DNA of 64,000 nucleotides from Glandiceps talaboti (lineage: Eukaryota; Hemichordata; Enteropneusta; Spengelidae): positions 24,782,425 to 24,846,424 of the forward strand of contig NC_135558.1 in the NCBI RefSeq assembly GCF_964340395.1, given 5' to 3'. The translations under genes were made by a program, and so were the position numbers. The notes beneath the pieces were generated by a model. That model ran no database searches. It was not told the origin of the DNA and saw only the letters and a list, made by a program, of their open reading frames with translations. Positions 12,371-24,310 of the stretch are shown here, in pieces; positions within the stretch are counted from its first letter, which is position 1; each line of letters begins with the position of its first letter.

Positions 12371-13510
12371 TAGTAATGTCCAAATTAGGAATAGAAATGT
12401 GATTTTTAGTCAAAATTTTGAACTTTGGAAATATTAAACATACTTGCCCAACATTTGGTAGGTATGACAGGGTTCAACATAAATTTTCGTGGGTAGCCCC
12501 ATAATCCCTTATTCCTGAACAGACAACATAGGACCCTTTTGGAAATATATGTGTACTGTGAATTAAAACACTTTCATGTCCCAAAATCTTCCATTTTCTA
12601 AATCGTCACGTAATCAGCACTAAGCCCAAGTGTGTTATAAGCTAGTAGCCTCATTACAAGAATTAGCAAAGTGTAGTCTGAGGATGCAGAACAGTCATTT
12701 ACAACTTTGAGATATTTCTGGGTAACTATGTGTATCATATTCAAATGTATCAGAAGAACTGTTGATGACATGATGACCTCATTTTTGATGCAAAATTGTA
12801 TAAAATCCAAAATTCGAGTAAAAAATGTTTAATTCCAAAGGAATCTGGTATATTGGTCTGAAATTTGGTGTTGACATTTTAGGAATGTTTGGATGGTAAA
12901 ATATTCAATACAAGATTTCTTGATCATTGAAATGCAAATAAGGTACAAAAAATGTCATTTTTGGTCAAAAATCTAGTACTTTTTTTATCACTCATAACAA
13001 AATACAACAGATGTGCTTGATTCCTTTGTTTTCTAACCAATCCAAATGAACTTTAAAAAGGGCTTTACATTATCTGAAAATCTTACTCAGAAAATTCTTG
13101 GAAAGTAGGTGATGTGATCAATGTTATGGCTGTGTAGAAATATGTGGCAATGTTATTTTGATTTTAAAAGTAATTTTAGCGCAACTGAACAAATGAAATT
13201 CAGTAGTGCTGTAGACATGGTGCGATGTCTGTCTGTCTGACTGTCTATGTGAGTGTGCGTGCATGACTTAAGCTCAAAAACTGCTGGACGTACCTATTGA
13301 CTTTAAGAATTTGGTGGGGACATTAGTTGTCATGTCTAGTTGATTGCATGGTGTGTGGTTTGGGTAAAAAATGTGATTTTTGGTCAAAACATTTTAACTC
13401 CAAAACTACTAGGCTGATCAGTCTACAATTTGTTGGGAATGTTCTTAGGGGTAGAAGTATACATAATAAGAGAGTTCTGACTCAAGATTTATGTAAGCCT
13501 ACTAACCCCT
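12371..13510 (+). repeat. Diverged R3-family sequence
   Basis: Repeated phrases such as 'TGTGATTTTTGGTCAAAA', 'AACTCCAAAACTACT' and 'ATATGCAAATTAGG'-like strings match the left half of R3 at 15760-16200, at lower identity. The clearest block is 13190-13460, which opens with a GTCTGTCTG/TGTGTG tract as in the other copies. The right-hand half of R3 is missing. Confidence 0.6.
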
Positions 13511-13579
13511 TGGTGAGCCTTACAGGACTGTTTTTAGAACTTAATTATTAATATGAGATAAACCTTCAATGATTACTTA

Positions 13580-14410
13580 GAGGTGATCCAAGCTGCAAAC
13601 GATCCAAATGCCAGCTACAGTGTCATCAGCCTGGAGTATGACATGGTGACTGAATTTGGACTTGGCCGACTTATCCGCAACCAGTATGCTGGGTGTCTCG
13701 CCAGCCTCGATGACCCTGTCCTCCATCACTGTAACATTACCAAAGATGAGAGTGACAACCTGAACATGCCTGCAAGGTCTATGAAGGGCATCCTGATGCT
13801 GTTTGAAACCGGGGCAGCAGCATTCACCAGGTTACTGAGGCATTCTGTTAGATGTGAGTTCTTCTTAGTTCGGTCACTTGACCTGTTGCTCCGTAGCATG
13901 TACTATAAGAACTGAGCCACATGTACTGCTCACACATGCGCAGTGGTGAGGGAATGATGTCACCTCTATAAATAGCATGTCCGTTATAGTTAACAATTCT
14001 ACAACAAGAAAATTACTAAGGGTTGAGGTCATGATTGAAGAAATTCCTAACCAGTTATACAGCCAGGGCCTGCATGCCTACCAACAGTGGGATGAGGTAA
14101 TAAAGCTCTTTGGAGCCTCTCCTTGCTGTAAGCTACACTGCGAGTAGGCCATGGTCACAAAAGACCTGGCCCTGGCAGATATCTCCGATCCCTGGGTGGG
14201 TTCCTGACCACAAAGTAAGGACTGTGGCTCGACCTAAGAACGACAGATGATGATCAGCTGCATGGCAGTGGCCGGCAAGTGGAGAATGCCAGTGAAGGCA
14301 TCGCCATCCAGATAATGAAGCAGACTTAAGTGGCTGGCACATTAAACATCTACCTCTGTGTGATCATGGACGCGCAGCTGAACATTGAGGACGGCTGATT
14401 TGTCAGTGCA
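13580..14410 (+). pseudogene. Polinton/Maverick capsid-like gene remnant
   Basis: The open part (13583-13915) contains SVISLEYDMVTEFGL and LNMPARSMKGILMLFE. A second block (about 14028-14400) reads NQLYSQGLHAYQQWDEVIKL and later LWLDLRTTDDDQLHGSGRQ and ENASEGIAIQIMKQT, then a stop, then IYLCVIMDAQLNIEDG. I recognise these as the major-capsid-type (double jelly-roll) protein of animal Polinton/Maverick elements, from memory rather than a search. The blocks are separated by unmatched sequence (about 13840-13990) and broken by frameshifts and stops at about 14145, 14200, 14315 and 14395. The gene is therefore dead. It shares strand with the ATPase remnant 5.4 kb downstream, which fits one decayed element later split by insertions. 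Confidence 0.65.
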
Positions 14411-14629
14411 CTCTTAAGGCTTCTTGCCAAAATCAACATGCCAGGCATTACCGGTAATCATGTTTGACGCCCTGTAGAAATGATGTAGACAATGGTGTTC
14501 TTTTCTATTGTCTTTGTCATCATGCCCTACTCTCAACAATGTGCTCACTATTTATGCCTTTCTTTGCGTATTTACATCAAGCATTGTTTGTTACTTTTAT
14601 AATACATGCATATATAAAAAAATACGCCT

Positions 14630-15535
14630 CATTTTTACCTCCTGTAAGGGTACAGGAGGTATTAAAAGGGGAATGTCTGTCTGTGTCTGTCTGTCCATCT
14701 GTCTGTCTGTCTGTCCGTGTGTGTGTCTGTGTCATCATTTTCTAAAAATCGGCTGGCTCAATTGTAATGAAATTTGAATTAATCTTTAGGGTAATGGCTA
14801 GACCTGATTAGGTTTTGAGCCAGATCTGTTAATGTTTAATTAGAGAAATTTACATATTAATGAAATCAACTAATTATGCAATATCTTAAGACTGCATACT
14901 TCAAGTTCAATATAATTCAGTATATTCGTTAAACATAACAACATACATATGTCCTATAAAATTCGTTGATGTACCTTACAGCGTTAATGAATAATTTGCA
15001 TAATTAGTGATTCTTGGTAATTAGGCTATATCTTACGACTGCATACTTCAATTTCAATATAATTCAGTACATACATTAACCATAACACATTGTGTATGTC
15101 CTATAAAGTTACTTGATGTACCTTACAGTATTAATGAATAATTTGCAAAATTAATGATTTTCGGTAATTAGGTTATATCTTAAGACTGCTTACTTCAATT
15201 TCAATACAATTTAGTACATACGTTAACCATAACAAAGCAGATATGTCCTATAAAACTTTTGATATAGCTTAGTTTTAATACATATATCAACCATAATAAT
15301 ACGCACCTGTCCTATGAAGTTTGTTGCTACAACTTTTACCTTTAATGAGTATTTTGAATAATGAACGATATTCATTAATTAAGCAGTATCATACACTCTT
15401 ACATACATTAACCTAAGAAAGCACGCTTGTCCATAAACAAAGCCTGTTACCATTGTTTTTTTAAAATTTAATGAGTTATTTGCCTAATTAGTGATTCCCT
15501 TACGGGAGGCATTCAGTTTAAATCTGGTCAGCCTT
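14630..15535 (+). repeat. Dispersed repeat R4 with hairpin and (GTCT)n start
   Basis: The left end has a hairpin, CCTCCTGTA-AGG-GTACAGGAGG, followed by a GTCTGTCTGTCC tract at 14674-14732. The body holds about four diverged tandem units of roughly 170 bp (TTAATGAATAATTTGCA..., CTTAAGACTGCATACTTCAA, CCATAACA). The right end reads CCCTTACGGGAGGCATTC, similar to the complement of the left hairpin. This looks like a non-autonomous interspersed element. Confidence 0.65.
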
Positions 15536-15710
15536 CTCCTTAAATATATAATAAATGTTTGATAAAATTATTGAACGGTACCGACGTTAATAGTTGAAAT
15601 TGTGAAAATCTGACTGGCTTTTCAAAATCATTGCCTCGCTACAAGTTTGCTACATGTATGTCTAGACAAGCTCCCCAGAACATGTTGTTATTATAGCAAA
15701 GTAAACAGGA

Positions 15711-16960
15711 AGGTTGCTATAGGGATCGCCTGGCGTCTGTCTGTGTGTGTGTGTGTGTAAACAACTTAAAGTCAAAAACTGCTGAACCGATTGCCATGAT
15801 ATTTGGTGGGTCCATTACCTTGGGTGTCTAGTTGGGAAATTGTTCAAATCAAAATGATCGCATTACAAGTGTGTGATTTGGGTCAAAAAATGTGATTTTT
15901 GGTCAAAAAACTTTAACTCAGAAACTACTGGGCAGATTGGTGCGAAATTTGGTGGGAACATTCTTAAGGGGGTGTAAAGTAAGATTTGTTCATGACATGA
16001 TGATTCCATCAGTAATATGCAAATTAGGGCTAAAAATGTGTCTTTTTTGGTTAAAAATCTATAATTCCAAAACTACTGAGCAGATTGGGCTGAAATTTAA
16101 TGGGAATGCACCTAGGGATGTATGGACGAAGAAATATTAAGCATACAATGATTCCATGAGTGATATGCAAATTAGGTGTAAAAATGTTCATTTTTGGTTA
16201 AAAAGTTATATCCCAAAAAATACTTGGTCACCGAGTCTGAAACTTGGTGAGATGTTTCTGAACGTGTTATTCTGCAGATTTTGTTGAAAACATTTTGACA
16301 AAATTGGCCCTAGCGACCATGACCACATCCTTAGCAACAACCAAATGGCAGTATATTTTGGTCAAATAACAACATCATCTGGTAGGCAAATGAGTAAACA
16401 TTCAAAAAATGTAAGCAAATACCCTAGCAACCATGACCACGCCCATAGCAACAGCCAAACGGTCGTGTATTTCACAAAGATAACAACAGGGATTAATAGA
16501 CAATTGAATAAACATTCAAAAAACGTATGTAAATTTGCCTAGCAACAAGACCACCCCCATAGCAACAGCCAAATAATCACATATATTGCAAAGATAACAA
16601 CAGGGATTAATAGACAATTGAATAAACTTTCAAAAAATGTATGCAAATATGCCTAGCAACAAGACCACGCCCATAGCAACAGCCAAATGATCATGTATGT
16701 TGCAAAGATAATATCAGGAATTCATACACAAGTGAACAAAAACATACAAAAATGTATGCAAATATATCTAACAACATGACCACGCCCATAGCAACAGCCA
16801 AATGATAGCATATATCGTAAAGATAGCAACATTGGCTAGGCAACTGGATAGTCATTCACCAAATGAACACTTATTGTTAGCATGGACTACCATATGGATA
16901 AACATTTTTAAAAACTGTACAGTTGTGCTACAATGCCATTGGCAGTATTTTAGATGTTTG
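15711..16960 (+). repeat. Dispersed repeat R3, most complete copy
   Basis: About 1.25 kb. It starts with GTCTGTCTGTGTGTGTG, followed by GCTGAACCGATTGCCATGAT. The left half has sub-repeats containing AAATTTGGTGGGAAC-like and ATGATTCCATCAGT strings. The right half has about 110-bp tandem units containing CCTAGCAACAAGACCACGCC and CATAGCAACAGCCAAATGAT. It ends in ACAGTTGTGCTACAATGCCA. Other copies or fragments are at 6475, 12371, 32600, 32885 and 58965. No conserved open frame exists, so it is probably mobilised in trans. Confidence 0.8.
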
Positions 16961-18128
16961 TTTGGTAACAGTAAAATATTTTTCTGTCTCTTCAAAACAT
17001 AGCTTCAACTGGAAATTGTATTTACCAATTCTCATGCTTTTTAGCCTTCAAGTTGTTTTTGTCCAGTCGTTTTTATTCACACGTTTCCATCATTTATACA
17101 CGTTGAAGGTGGCCGTGGCTTTCACATGCATGTTTCAAGTATCACTTGAAAACATCTACGAATATGTTTGGAATTACTAAACTATTACTTCAGGAGATCA
17201 AACTTTTTGGTTTTCACATTAATAGAAGGATCGAATCAACATCAGTTGAACGATCAACTTGTTGTGAGTGCTGAAATAAATGTTCGCAATACCACGCTAT
17301 CTACGACAATTTAGTCCAAGTTTAGAGCTCACGTCAAACATGTGATGTCTCATCGGTTAATTTCCAGATTTACATTCATATTAGTTTCACTTTATACCCC
17401 AACATGGCCAAACTTATAACCTTCGCATAGGGGGATTTTGGCAATGTTCTCTCCACAAAGTCTATTCAAATCAATTATCGTGAAAGTCCTTTAAAAGTTG
17501 CCACTACGATCGAATGATCGGCTTATCATGTACCCACTTTGTAATCTTTCATTGACAAGATCACGTCATTACGTACGTAGTGGAGTGGAGTGTTTTTTAT
17601 ATTTCTGTACGATGAATCTCCTCATGTTTAAACAGCTAACCCGTCTAGAATTTGGCTTTAGGTGAATAATAAAACCATGTTTTCGCAGCATTCAAGGGGT
17701 TGTTTTTGTCATTCAGTTTCATTTTTTTTAAGACAAGAAAAATAGCATTGCTTCTTTTGATTCCATTTTTTAGTAAGAATTAAACATCCTTATAGCAATT
17801 TTGACTCACGCAAGACGAAATGAACTCTTACCCCCCCCCCCCCCCCCCCCCCCCCCCATGAAGGAATTATGTTTGTCGTGTTCCAGTTTTAGAATGACAC
17901 AGCCCCTATAAGTGGTAACGTCTGCTATTAAATATATATCAGAAAGACTGAAAACTTGTAGTGGTTCAACTGCGTTTTTGAAGCTTTATCTAAGACAACC
18001 CCCACAATAAATTAGTACGTAACAGTATACTTGGATGCATGCATGGATGGATGCACGTACCTTTCACACAAAAAAAGTCATGAAAATTGTCTTAATAACT
18101 GATCATAAGCTTTGACTCATTGATAGTA
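16961..18128. other. Intronic sequence without recognised genes
   Basis: Nothing coding was recognised. It includes a homopolymer of 27 C at 17831-17857. Confidence 0.5.
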
Positions 18129-19150
18129 CAGACAACATAATATTCTTCTATGAAACAAGACTTCCTAACTACATGTATACATGTTACGTCAAGATTGTAC
18201 TCGTGAGTGCTGCATGTGTTTTGTATACAATGAACAATGTATTGCATCCATATGCACGGGGAAGGGATATGCACTCGACAATGATTTCAAACAGTTACAG
18301 AACCAAAATGATTGCGTCTTTGCTCTTTGTTAGTCCCCGCCGGACGAAGTCTGGGACGGGGACTTATGGATTGGGTTCCGTCTGTCCGTGCGTCCGTGCG
18401 TCCGTGTGTCCATCCGTCCGTCCGTCCATCCGCAGCCGTTTCTGGAGATGCCTGGACCGATTTTTTCGTCGTGATATGATCCCCCATACCCGACCCATCC
18501 TTTATTGTTGTAGGCATGTTCCATGTCCAACAAGCAGACACAACATATCTAAGTCTGTTTGATTTAGGTTCACAGGTTTTGTTGCGTGATCAGACAACAT
18601 AATATTCTTCTATGAAACAAGACTTCCTAACTACATGTATACATGTTACGTCGAGATTGTACTCGTGAGTGCTGCATGTGTTTTGTATACAATGAACAAT
18701 GTATTGCATCCATATGCACGGGGAAGGGATATGCACTCGGCAATGATTTCAAACAGTTACAGAACCAAAATGATTGCATCTTTGCTCTTTGTTAGTCCCC
18801 GCCGGACGAAGTCTGGGAAGGGGACTTATGGATTGGGTTTCGTCTGTCCATGCGTCTGTGCGTCCATGTGTCCGTCCGTCCGTCCGTCCGTCCGTCCGTC
18901 CGCAGCCGTTTCTTGGAGATGCCTGGACTGATTTTTTTGTCGTGATACGATCCCCCTTACCCGACCCATCCTTTATTGTTGTAGGCATGTTCCATGTCCA
19001 ACAAGCAGACACAACATATCTAAGTCTGTTTGATTTAGGTTCACAGGTTTTGTTGCGTGATCAGAGTAGTGATAATTCCTTAATAAACAATCATAGAGGG
19101 CGCTATGTCATTGTCAATGACTTGTTACAATGTAGATTGAAGGTTGCCAC
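18129..19150 (+). repeat. Repeat R5: 462-bp tandem duplication with hairpin and (GTCC)n
   Basis: CAGACAACATAATATTCTTC recurs at 18129 and 18591, a period of 462 bp with high identity. Each copy has a near-perfect hairpin, AGTCCCCG-CCGGAC-GAA-GTCTGG-GACGGGGACT (18332-18364, repeated at 18794-18826), followed by a variable (GTCC/GTGC)n tract. It then has GATCCCCC...CGACCCATCCTTTATTGTTG and CAACAAGCAGACACAACATA. A diverged relative lies at 24040-24310. Small frames across the GTCC tract are artefacts. Confidence 0.85.
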
Positions 19151-19776
19151 TTGTGACCTTTCAATAATAAACCTGTCAAAAATATTAAAATGGTGAATGA
19201 TGCATAAATATTAAAATGGTGAATGATGCACTTATCACTTGTCAATGTCGGTAATGCCGTTCAATGCTTTGTCGATGTCGGCAATGCCGGAATTCTTGGA
19301 TTGTTCCTGTTAACATGCCATCAGTTAGAACGATATTAAGTTTGACCTTCCCATAATCTAGTTGGCGATTTTTTTTCCATGACATTTCAGGACTTTCAAC
19401 ATCAATTCAAAATGTGTTCACCCATTGGTACATGCTTGGTTCTTCCTGTGGGTTATACTTCCATGGTCCGTGGGATCATTACCGCATGTAAACAAATCAA
19501 TGTGTGACAATTTCAGAACGCAATTAAAGTAGATTGTTCTTCTTACCAATATCTCTACCTTGCCACGTGAACATTCATCACCCACTTTTTACATGTTAAA
19601 ATGTAAATGGTGACAGTGAAGGGGATAATTGTTTATGTACATTTAGTTCTGAACACATGTTTTGGGGGTCACTATTACAACCTATTACGTCAAAAAACGC
19701 CACAATGATAGGGACAAAGGAAGGTGAACTCATTATCTATTGTCTGTTATTCTGAAGTAGAACACCTAATTATCAC
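19151..19776. other. Intronic sequence without recognised genes
   Basis: No domain was recognised. A short duplicated phrase (AATATTAAAATGGTGAATGATGCA) is present at 19180-19230. Confidence 0.5.
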
Positions 19777-20225
19777 ATGATTTTCGTCATGAAGGGTCGC
19801 TACTGGGATTTACAGGGCGGCAAACATCGCTACCAGTCACTACGGGCACTATTGATTTTGACAAGAAGCCTAAAGCACCCCAAAGACCCACATTCTAGCA
19901 TCATTTGTGGCCAAACAGGCTGCAGCAAAACTGTTTTCATTCTTGACTTGCTGGAGAGCCCCTACCGAGGTGTCTTCCAGCACATAGTAATTCTTTGCCA
20001 CACCATCTGGCATAACCAGACTTACCACACCCACCCATAGGTTTGGACAGACACTGAGGTCTACATAGTCAAACCGGGCGAATGGCTCCATTATTATCTG
20101 CAGGCCTTCTACACCGTGTTCCAAGGAGACCCAACTCTGTATGTCATTGATGACTGCAGCATCACGAAAGCGCTAACTTAAGAAAGAGCAACATGGGAGA
20201 AGGTCATCTCACCAAACGGAGAAAC
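19777..20225 (+). pseudogene. Polinton/Maverick packaging-ATPase remnant (FtsK/HerA type)
   Basis: One frame reads SSIICGQTGCSKTVFILDLL, then SPYRGVFQHIVILCHTIWHN, and later DPTLYVIDDCSITKALT. GQTGCSKT (19909-19932) is a Walker A loop with serine where the last glycine is expected. LYVIDD (20137-20154) is the Walker B strand with its acidic pair. The arrangement and wording are those of the DNA-packaging ATPase of animal Polintons, recognised from knowledge of the family. Two in-frame stops (TAG 20038-20040, TAA 20179-20181) interrupt an otherwise intact frame, so the copy is dead but not ancient. The similarity ends near 20225, where a LINE begins. Confidence 0.75.
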
Positions 20226-21056
20226 AGGCATTCACAATTCAAGCAGGAATCTTACAAGGTAACACACGCTCCATTCCTTTTCATTATTGTATTGGACAAC
20301 TGTCTATGAAATGCCATATCAAAGGACAGAGCAGAACTGATTGGCTTTACCATCAAACTAAGACAGTCAAGAAGAATCAGAAAGCAGGTCATCACAGATC
20401 TTGGCTTTGCTGATGACTTTGCATGCTCTCGGACACGGTCAAACAAGCACAGGAGCTACTCCTGGCTCTTGAACATCATGCTGCAAAAGTTGGGCTAATG
20501 GTCAATGCCAAGAAGACCCAGTACATGAGTTTGAATCAATCATCAAATTATCCTCTGTGCACAAGGAGTGGCAGACAACCTGGGTGCATAGATTGAATCC
20601 TCCTTTCAGGACTTTGATGTAGGAAAAGGGCTAGCTTGAAATCCATCAATAAACTGCACCTAATTTGGAAATCAGCACTCCCAAGGAAACTGAAGATCCA
20701 AGTTTTTCAAACATTGATTGAGCCAGTATTCCTTATGGTTCAGAAACATGGACCTTGACAAAACAACTGGAGTGTGGATGGGTGCTATATCAGATTACTT
20801 TGTGCCGCCCTTAACATCAACTGGAAAGACAAAGTAAGCAACAATAACATGTATAGAGCTCTCCCTAAGGTTTCCTCTACAATCAAGGGTGTAGACTGTG
20901 GGCAGCTGGCCACTTTCATCATCACCAGGAAGAGACAGCAAATAAAGTTGTGCTTTGGGATCCCAAACATGGATCAGCATGTTCTTGTCATAAAACATAT
21001 GTACAGGTCCACCTTGAGGACGCCAACTTCTGGCAGAGTCAAAGCATATTAAACTG
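20226..21056 (+). pseudogene. 5'-truncated non-LTR retrotransposon (LINE) reverse-transcriptase fragment
   Basis: Translated pieces in shifting frames give QVITDLGFADDFA (catalytic FADD box at 20406-20417), HHAAKVGLMVNAKKTQYMSL, SINKLHLIWKSALPRKLKIQ and, near the end, VVLWDPKHGS. These are the palm and C-terminal parts of a LINE ORF2. The first recognisable element is a QGNT motif just before the palm, so the endonuclease and fingers are absent, as expected for 5' truncation. Several frameshifts and stops are present. It lies directly against the Polinton ATPase remnant, so it probably inserted into that element. The clade is not assigned. Confidence 0.7.
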
Positions 21057-21299
21057 TTGTTAAAAGCTGATTAGCCAATAGCTTATCAAGCACTGTAACT
21101 AAACATGCGGGAGCATATTACAAACTTAACTTGCATTCTAATGTTGGGGTGGGGCGTGTATGAATATATTAGCCTTAGGAGGTGGATTAAGAATATTCTG
21201 TGTTGCATGGATTGCGATATCTTTATTAGTAACTTTATTGATTGTTGATGCTGCTGTGGCACCTGGGCCAATCCAAACAGCCAAAACTGTCGAACAGCA

Positions 21300-21720
21300 T
21301 ATTGAATGCAAAATGGGAACTGAATCAACAACAGAGGTTAGGTGTGCTAGCTGCAGGTGGGCAAGCTAGGCATTATCTAGGGAAGAGCCTTACAACAGAC
21401 CAGGTAGATGCCATGGCTGATGAAGAGATCGAGAAACTCATGCTTGCTACAAAGCATGACTTGGTGCTGCGATGACCAAGACATTGGGTATGGCAGCCAT
21501 ACAACTTTATGCTAGTGTTGTCAGCCTGTTTCTGCCTATACCCCCAGAAACCAACCAAAGTTGGTTGCTGACCTGGAGACCGACCCATTTGTTGACCATG
21601 CACTAAGCAGTGCTACATTCAAGCTTTATCATCAGTATGACATGTTACGTAGCTCCGCTAAATGCAGCGTTAACCACCACCCATCACTGTCAATTTGGAC
21701 ACGTATGCCCAATACTAAGG
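21300..21720 (+). pseudogene. Probable Polinton structural-gene remnant, function unknown
   Basis: Shifting frames read LTTDQVDAMADEEIEKLMLA, then AMTKTLGMAAIQLYASVVSL, then LVADLETDPFVDHALSS. Together these look like one helical protein broken by frameshifts near 21475 and 21560. The wording resembles an accessory or minor structural protein I associate with animal Polintons, and its strand matches the ATPase remnant 1 kb upstream. This is recognition from memory and is weak. The only firm statement is that a formerly coding region is present. Confidence 0.4.
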
Positions 21721-21932
21721 TGAATATAATGAGCTCCCAACAGGATCAGATGCAGCAGAAACAGACGAAAGAGACACTTCAGAGATTGACTGCACAAGAA
21801 TTTTTTTTTTATTTGCACTGCACAAGATTATGATAGACCACCGAAACAGAAATATCCTCAAAAAGTTGCCGCTGATAATTCGCCGGTGCAGCTGCTATGA
21901 AGGCAATGCAGGAAAAGTTATTAGCTTAGCTG

Positions 21933-22260
21933 TTGAAAGCCAAGGCATCCCTGATAGACACATCTGCAGCATTGCATGACAATGTGGTTTCAGAAGATGT
22001 AGTTACAGAAACTGCTAGTGATGATGTTGTATACGGAAAATATGACAGGTGGACCCCTTGTGTCATTGGAGGTATTGTATTAGCTGGGTTGGAATATCAC
22101 ACATCACTATGCTTTGTGGTACCAATATTGGCTGTCATTGCTACTGTAATCTGACATCTCCTGGCTCAATTTGCTTTGGCTCTGCGGATGATGATAGTGA
22201 GAATGACAATGATGCTGTCGAGGAAAATAAAAAGATCAATAAGGCTATAGACAAATATTG
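21933..22260 (+). pseudogene. Possible coding remnant with hydrophobic segment and acidic tail
   Basis: One frame (21933-22154) reads SAALHDNVVSEDVVTETASD, then a hydrophobic stretch (CVIGGIVLAG...VVPILAVIATVI). An overlapping frame (to 22261) ends in an acidic tail, FGSADDDSENDNDAVEENKK. Codon-like composition differs from surrounding intron. It may be the last piece of the decayed Polinton. No family is recognised. Confidence 0.3.
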
Positions 22261-22261
22261 A

Positions 22262-22712
22262 AAGCAGCTGTCAAAAAAAGGACACAAATGATTTATCTGT
22301 AACAATATTACCAAGTGTCAACATATGATTACATTATTTTATGACTGTATACACAGGCCTCAAAAGTAATTTTTTTACCCACATGCCCAACCACAATTTC
22401 TACCTGCTCAATTTTTTTGCACAGTTGGGTATTATAGCATGTCACTGTGGCTCGGTGGTCATTCACTTCATATTGAGTTTGCCATTTTAAAGTAAACATT
22501 GTCCTACGTACTATATAAATCCTATGATAACAATGCAATCATGTTCAAAAAATAGACCCAGAGATATAGGAACAAATGAATATCAGCTTGTTTCTTTACT
22601 TTTGTTTGTGATTTTTAATCAAATTATTCAACATTGTTCCCAAACATTACATGTCTCTGGATGTGCAATAAATTATTATTATAAAAATTATTACATTCAT
22701 TGTGTGACTTTG
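22262..22712. other. Intronic sequence without recognised genes
   Basis: AT-rich, no domain or repeat recognised. Confidence 0.45.
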
Positions 22713-23592
22713 CCATGAACTATTGTGTGATTTTATCGAGAGTACTAATAAATTTGTCCTATTTAACAAAGTGGCATTGACATCCCTAGCAATATTTTCA
22801 AGTTATCCAGTTTGAACTTTTGTATGTAACTTTAGGAAACACTTGCGTGATTGTCATCAGTGTGCAGCACTATGCTAGAGGAATTATCATTAATTGAAAA
22901 TCATTATTTCTATGAAAGATTTTTCTTCACTGTGAACTTGTCAAAATAATTCACCAGACAACATGTAAACATTTCTAGAACTCAGCACTCCTTTAGGATT
23001 TACTGTATAAAAGTTAAACATCAGTAACATGCCATGCATGTGTACAAAATTAAGACTGTCTTGGTTGACCTTGCAGTACAGTATACATTACGTGTCTTCT
23101 GTAACTTGTAAGTGTTGTTATATACCCCAGTACTAATGTTAGCAATAGGTGATAGCAAGACATTGTTGCATAGTGTCGGCACCAACAAACTTACATTCAA
23201 ACATTCCAATGTTGAAACTATTAAATGATTAGCTATCACTGCTGCTTTTGGGTCATTTTGCACAATTTTTGTATTAAACATCCATGCCTAAAATCTGTGT
23301 TTATGAAACAATTCAAGCTTGTAAGTTGTAACAAACATTGTGAGCCTATGCTGCATGAAGCTGTGATATATTCATTTATTGCACATGCACAATGAACAAA
23401 GAACGTTTTCCAAGGTCATGAATGTCATGGGTCATGAAACGCATTACCATTACAGAGTCGGTCATTTCCCTGATGATACAACTGATTTAAAGCTAAAAAC
23501 TGGTCAAATTTTTTTTTGGAAGAATGCAATATGCCTTTTACCAATTTTAAGCATAATTAAGATTTGGCAGCCCTGCGTTAATTTCGAGCCCT
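22713..23592 (+). repeat. Dispersed repeat R1, copy 2
   Basis: Matches 9833-10382 along both ends (CCATGAACTATTGTGTGATT at the left, GTCATGGGTCATGAAACGCA and TTAATTTCGAGCCCTG at the right). It has about 360 bp of extra sequence at roughly 23035-23400, absent from copy 1. Either this is an insertion here or copy 1 has a deletion. Confidence 0.8.
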
Positions 23593-23699
23593 GGTACATA
23601 TGCTTTGCATAGAATTTATATGTATAATCTGTTTTACTCACTAATACAGTGTGACAAACCATAGATCCATGGGCACAGGCACTTGTTAAGTTGCTATAT

Positions 23700-24310
23700 C
23701 ACAGAGAACTATGACAACGGAGAACTATATGACATACTTGAACAGATCTCATCCAAAGTTGGTATTAGGACAGTGTTCTATGACATACATGTGCATATTC
23801 ATTGTTGTCTTGATACGATCCAATATGGCTGCCTAGCAGACATTTTGTTTGCGAATTTTCCATGTCCAAAGCCATAACTCAGATATGCTTAAACAGATCT
23901 CATTCAAAGTTGGTATTAGGACAGTGTTCTATGACATACATGTGCATATCCATTTTCGTTGTGATACGATCCAATATCGCTGCCTGGCAGCCATTTTGTT
24001 GGTGCAGTTTTCATGTCCAAAGCCATAACTCATGCTTGAACAGGCCCCCCCCCCCTCCCGTACCCGTCCCATCCTTTATTGTTGAATGGTTTATTCCATC
24101 ACGTCATCTTGAAGAGTAGGCATGTCCCATGTCCAACTAGGAGACACAACATGAGTAGGCATGTTCCATGACCAACGAGCAGACACAACATATTATAAGT
24201 CTGTTTGATAGGTTCACAAGTAGTGATATCAAGAAAATGACAACATAAACTATCAGTTCCTTAAAACCCAATCATAGCGGGGACTATGTCATTCTCAATG
24301 ACTTGTTGAA
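23700..24310 (+). repeat. R5-related repeat with 151-bp tandem duplication
   Basis: AACAGATCTC(A) recurs at 23741 and 23892, a period of 151 bp. Shared strings include AAGTTGGTATTAGGACAGTG and ATGACATACATGTGCATAT. The right part (24040-24310) matches R5 at 18480-19140: CCCATCCTTTATTGTTG, GGCATGTTCCATG, AGACACAACAT and ATGTCATTCTCAATGACTTG. Confidence 0.75.

Noticed and set aside
14464-14777. Overlapping frames with SVCPSVCLSVRVCVC
   Set aside because: Translation of a (GTCT/GTCC)n microsatellite in repeat R4.
18173-19196. Frames of 60-140 codons containing VCPCVRASVCPSVRPS and their minus-strand partners
   Set aside because: They read through the GTCC tract of repeat R5, are open on both strands, and are duplicated with the 462-bp unit.
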